Origin: Hyphococcus sp.
GTDB lineage: Bacteria > Pseudomonadota > Alphaproteobacteria > Caulobacterales > Parvularculaceae
DNA: 64,000 nt
Reading direction: 5' to 3'
NCBI GenBank assembly: GCA_021776415.1
Contig: JAJFFY010000024.1
Span: 22,702-86,701 of the forward strand
Shown here: one piece after another, positions 62,744 through 64,000 of the stretch
Layout of the letters: each line of letters begins with the position of its first letter
How positions within the stretch are numbered: the stretch's first letter is position 1
Made by a program: the position numbers and the translations under genes
Notes under the pieces: model-generated
Databases searched by the model: none
What the model was told of the DNA's origin: nothing
Seen by the model: the letters and a program-made list of their open reading frames with translations, nothing else

Positions 62744-63994
62744 ATGGCGCGCATCGTGATGAAATTCGGCGGCACCTCCGTCGCCAATCTGGACCGCATC
62801 CGCGCGGTCTCTGCGATTGTGCGCCGCGAGGTTGATGCCGGGCACAGCGTCGCCGTTGTGGTGTCGGCGATGGCTGGCGAGACCAACCGCCTGGTCGGTC
62901 TATGCGATGAGGCTGGTCCCCCGGCGCCGGCGCTAGATGCGAGATATGTGGAACATGATGCGATTGTCGCCACTGGAGAACAGATCACCTCCGGGCTGTT
63001 GGCGCTGGTGATGCAAAATCTTGGCTATCGCGCGCGCTCCTGGCAGGGCTGGCAGATTCCACTCAAGACTAATCTTGCCCACGGCCATGCAAGGATCAGC
63101 TCTATCGAGGATGAAAGTCTAGGGAGCGCGATTGACGGCGGCGAGGTGGCGATTGTTGCGGGCTTTCAAGGCGTCGGACCCGGCGGGCGCGTGGCGACGC
63201 TTGGCCGGGGCGGATCGGATACGTCCGCGGTGGCGCTCGCCGCGGCGATCAATGCCGAGCGCTGCGACATCTATACTGACGTTGACGGCGTTTACACGAC
63301 CGATCCGCGGATCACCAAGCAGGCGCGGCGGATTGCAAAAATCTCTTATGAAGAGATGCTTGAAATGGCCTCGGTCGGCGCCAAGGTTTTGCAGACCCGG
63401 TCAGTAGAACTGGCGATGGCCTATCGGGTGCCGTTGCGTGTGCTATCAAGTTTTGATTCGCCCGATGCGCCCGGACCCGGCACGCTAATCTGCGATGAGG
63501 ATGATATTGTGGAAAAGAATATTGTAACCGCTGTGACGCCGGATTTGAACGAGGCGTCGGTAACGGTGCTGGCGGTGCCGGACGAGCCCGGACGCGCTGC
63601 GGCTATTTTTACCAAACTCGCGGAAGCCGGCGTGAATATCGATATGATCGTGCAAAGCGCATCACGCGAGGCGGGCTTTGCCAATACCTCGTTCACGACC
63701 AAGGAAAATGACCTGGACCGCGCGGTTGAGGCGTTGAATGCGGTAAAAGAAAAAATCGGTTTCAAGTCGTTGCAATCGGACCGTAATGTGGCGAAAATAT
63801 CGGTTATCGGCGTCGGTATGAAAAGCCATGCAGGCGTCGCTTCGACAATGTTTCAGACACTGGCTGATAAGGGCATTAATATTCAGAACATTTCGACATC
63901 TGAAATTAAAATCAGCGTCCTGATAAATTCCGACGCTGCGGAATATGCGGTGCGCGCGCTGCACGAGGCTTACGGGCTCGATAAGGCGAAGTAG
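62744..63994 (+). CDS. lysC: Aspartate kinase
   Basis: A 416-residue single-function aspartokinase. The N-terminal kinase has VMKFGGTSVANLDRI, GRGGSDTSAVALAAA and DVDGVYTTDPRI. Two C-terminal ACT domains (VLAVPDEPGRAA and SVIGVGMKSHAGVA) confer feedback control by lysine and/or threonine. It starts the aspartate pathway to Lys, Thr, Met and diaminopimelate. The gene is complete in the window, ending six bases before its edge. Confidence 0.96.
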   Translation: MARIVMKFGGTSVANLDRIRAVSAIVRREVDAGHSVAVVVSAMAGETNRLVGLCDEAGPPAPALDARYVEHDAIVATGEQITSGLLALVMQNLGYRARSWQGWQIPLKTNLAHGHARISSIEDESLGSAIDGGEVAIVAGFQGVGPGGRVATLGRGGSDTSAVALAAAINAERCDIYTDVDGVYTTDPRITKQARRIAKISYEEMLEMASVGAKVLQTRSVELAMAYRVPLRVLSSFDSPDAPGPGTLICDEDDIVEKNIVTAVTPDLNEASVTVLAVPDEPGRAAAIFTKLAEAGVNIDMIVQSASREAGFANTSFTTKENDLDRAVEALNAVKEKIGFKSLQSDRNVAKISVIGVGMKSHAGVASTMFQTLADKGINIQNISTSEIKISVLINSDAAEYAVRALHEAYGLDKAK

Positions 63995-64000
63995 CAGGCG

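Overview
The window looks like chromosomal DNA of an alphaproteobacterium, most likely from the Caulobacterales / Parvularculales / Hyphomonadaceae side. The evidence is a DivL-type pseudo-histidine kinase with Tyr in place of the H-box His, a giant NAD-glutamate dehydrogenase, secA divergent from an anchored parvulin and close to mutT, ubiG divergent from lysC, an rpe / heparinase-like / purH block, and moderately high GC with many short palindromic intergenic repeats. There is no prophage, IS transposase, CRISPR array, rRNA or tRNA that I can see.

Positions 1-24,450 are an accessory catabolic region. It opens with a flavin prenyltransferase (ubiX-like, cut by the window edge) coupled to a TetR regulator. 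These are divergent from a UbiD-family decarboxylase, followed by a small secreted protein, a leaderless NMT1/THI5-like binding-fold protein, an AhpD-like CMD protein and a coniferyl-alcohol-dehydrogenase-like SDR. Next come two same-strand gene sets whose products nearly all carry Sec, Tat or lipoprotein leaders: FG-GAP lipoprotein, gluconate-dehydrogenase-like small subunit, GMC flavoenzyme and acetamidase/formamidase; then a TonB-dependent receptor; then RidA, esterase, VOC protein and a Tat-exported ThDP enzyme. An aldehyde dehydrogenase, a DUF3179 membrane protein and an exported HD-motif protein lie on the other strand. The region ends with a LysR-type regulator that has two DNA-binding domains, followed by pobA (4-hydroxybenzoate 3-hydroxylase). 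I infer a system that takes up and degrades aromatic or phenylpropanoid-type compounds, with an unusually large part of the chemistry outside the cytoplasm. The substrate cannot be read from the sequence.

Positions 24,450-49,600 are mostly housekeeping: an aldo/keto reductase, rpe, heparinase II/III-like protein, a soluble CapD/WbpM-type nucleotide-sugar dehydratase, purH, gdhL, a membrane protein, a TPR protein, divL, a TonB-like protein, ahcY, a DUF6491-like secreted protein, an epimerase-like SDR, thpR, a low-molecular-weight phosphatase, a DUF1993 protein, a sirtuin and a GST-like protein. A two-block dispersed repeat occurs in opposite orientations near 24.7 kb and 48.35 kb, bracketing this segment.

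Positions 49,650-64,000 hold secA, the divergent parvulin, mutT coupled to an orphan Flp pilin, a BioC/NDUFAF5-like methyltransferase, comF, a grxC / nitrilase / DUF1178 / CNMP-patatin run, a protein built on a 19-residue RTX-like repeat, ubiG and lysC. The repeat protein and the exported catabolic cluster are the two places most worth a second look.
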